DNA of 6,620 bases from Synergistaceae bacterium (lineage in GTDB: Bacteria; Synergistota; Synergistia; Synergistales; Aminobacteriaceae): assembly GCA_031289165.1 (NCBI GenBank), contig JAITPZ010000289.1:1-6620 (forward strand), given 5' to 3'. The notes beneath the pieces are model-generated. The model did no database searches, was not told where the DNA came from, and saw only the letters and a program-made list of their open reading frames with translations. The position numbers and the translations under genes were made by a program. How positions within the stretch are numbered: the first letter of the stretch is position 1; each line of letters starts with the position of its first letter. Below are positions 5,486 to 6,620 of the stretch, one piece after another.

Positions 5486-6620
5486 ATGGAAGATGGCGCG
5501 GTTGGGAGATGTTCTAACAGTAGAGAAAGTAACGGTTCTACCTGAAAACACGACATCTGCCCTTTACGTAGGCCTTGAACATATTGCAAAAAACTCTGGT
5601 GAAATAGTATCGACCCGGACGTTAGTTGATGGAGAAATAAAGAGTGCCAAATTGGCATTCGACAACCGTCATATTTTGTATGGGAAATTGCGTCCTAATC
5701 TCAATAAAGTCGCACTTCCAGATTTTTCAGGTGTCTGTAGTACAGATATATATCCTCTATTGATTAACGAAGCCATTGCAGACAAATACTACATTTCTTC
5801 TGTACTGCGTCACAAAAATTTCGTATCTTATGCGTCAATTCATGCACATGGAGCAAATCTGCCAAGGGTAGATGAAAAAATTATAACAGCATACAGAATC
5901 CCCCTCCCCCCTCTCGACGTCCAGCGTAAAATCGCCGTCACGCTGGACACCGTTGCCGAAATCATCAGGTTGCGCAAAAAGCAGCTTACCGAATTAGATT
6001 TGCTGGTCAAATCCCGGTTTATCGAGATGTTCGGGAACCCAGTTACGAATGACATGGGTTGGCCAGTTAGACGACTAGATCAAATTGCGACCACGCGCCT
6101 TGGAAAAATGTTGGATGCGAAACAGCAAACAGGAGATTACCAATACAAATATCTTGCAAATTTCAATGTTCAGTGGTTTCGTTTCGATTTTTCTAAACTC
6201 AATACTATGGATTTTGACGAAGCAGATAGAGCAGAATTTGCTTTGGAAGCTGGCGATCTGCTGGTGTGTGAAGGTGGCGAAGTGGGACGCACTGCGATTT
6301 GGAAAGAAGAAAGGGAGAATTGTTTTTTTCAGAAGGCGTTACATCGGATCAGGTGCAATAGTGAAATTTGCGTGCCGGAATACATTGCTTGGTCAATGTA
6401 TTTCAAAGCCTATACGACTAATTTTGATGGGATTGCAAGTTCCGCTACGATTGCTCACCTCCCAGGCGTGAAATTGAAAACACTTATGTTTCAAACCCCG
6501 CCCCTTGATCTCCAAATCCGCTTCGCATCCTTCGCCGCTCAAGCCGACAAATCAAAATTTGTAATCCAACAGGCGATTGACGAGACGCGGATGCTTTTTG
6601 GCAGTTTGATGAGCGAGTAT
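5478..6620 (+). CDS. hsdS: Type I restriction-modification specificity subunit HsdS, 3' end outside window
   Basis: HsdS recognises the two halves of the bipartite target of a type I system and scaffolds HsdM. The frame is open for 381 codons to the window edge with no stop. Layout: first target-recognition domain about residues 1-140 (YVGLEHIAKNSG, LYGKLRPNLNKV, CSTDIYPL); central conserved helical spacer from PLPPLDVQRKIA (142) to FGNP (185); second recognition domain about 195-338 (GDLLVCEGGEVGR, QKALHRIR); and a C-terminal conserved segment starting TPPLDLQIRFA (340), which echoes the first spacer. Comparison with that spacer suggests only a few residues are missing. The ATG at 5478 lies inside the hsdM end with a GGGGG Shine-Dalgarno seven bases upstream; ATG 5493 is a less likely start. 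The recognition domains are much AT-richer than the spacers. The target sequence cannot be read from the protein. Confidence 0.95.
   Translation, partial: MSKWKMARLGDVLTVEKVTVLPENTTSALYVGLEHIAKNSGEIVSTRTLVDGEIKSAKLAFDNRHILYGKLRPNLNKVALPDFSGVCSTDIYPLLINEAIADKYYISSVLRHKNFVSYASIHAHGANLPRVDEKIITAYRIPLPPLDVQRKIAVTLDTVAEIIRLRKKQLTELDLLVKSRFIEMFGNPVTNDMGWPVRRLDQIATTRLGKMLDAKQQTGDYQYKYLANFNVQWFRFDFSKLNTMDFDEADRAEFALEAGDLLVCEGGEVGRTAIWKEERENCFFQKALHRIRCNSEICVPEYIAWSMYFKAYTTNFDGIASSATIAHLPGVKLKTLMFQTPPLDLQIRFASFAAQADKSKFVIQQAIDETRMLFGSLMSEY

Noticed and set aside
3779..5551. 590-codon minus-strand open frame across hsdM
   Set aside because: It is antisense to hsdM with all catalytic motifs intact; no domain is recognisable in the antisense product.
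6085..6471. 128-codon + strand frame inside hsdS
   Set aside because: The hsdS frame is continuous through this stretch with typical recognition-domain motifs, so this is an out-of-frame shadow rather than a sign of a frameshift.

Overview
The window looks like chromosomal DNA of a high-GC bacterium. Genes are closely packed with strong Shine-Dalgarno sequences, and the long antisense open frames are what GC-rich codon bias produces. Three consecutive pyridoxal-phosphate (PLP) enzymes of threonine, glycine/serine and cysteine-type chemistry would suit an amino-acid-fermenting anaerobe. Synergistota is my best guess, but it is an impression from gene content and protein style, not a demonstrated assignment.

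Left part (1-3704), amino-acid metabolism, all on the + strand. It opens inside a threonine-synthase-family gene that lacks its N-terminus (2-781). A 138-base gap follows, whose RNA can form two mutually exclusive hairpins; one frees and the other covers the ribosome binding site of glyA. Next come glyA, serine hydroxymethyltransferase (920-2176), and 16 bases later a 493-residue fold-type-II PLP enzyme related to cysteine synthase (2193-3674). The latter two probably form one transcription unit, closed by a 13-bp terminator with a TTCG loop directly after the stop codon. Serine made or consumed by GlyA is a plausible, unproven link to the third enzyme.

Junction (3705-4006). About 300 bases contain no convincing complete gene. 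The left end can be read as the last 20 codons of a convergent minus-strand gene ending at the shared terminator. The rest holds short coding-like open frames on the + strand and a sigma70-like promoter (TTGAAT, 17 bases, TATGAT) ahead of hsdM.

Right part (4007-6620), a type I restriction-modification locus. hsdM (adenine methyltransferase) overlaps hsdS (specificity subunit) by 8 bases; hsdS is still open at the window end and probably nearly complete. No hsdR is present. The two target-recognition domains of hsdS are clearly AT-richer than the central and C-terminal conserved segments and than hsdM, which points to exchange of recognition domains. I see no tRNA, rRNA, CRISPR array or insertion sequence. 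The best candidates for something not described are the switch-like glyA leader and the uncharacterised 493-residue PLP enzyme.
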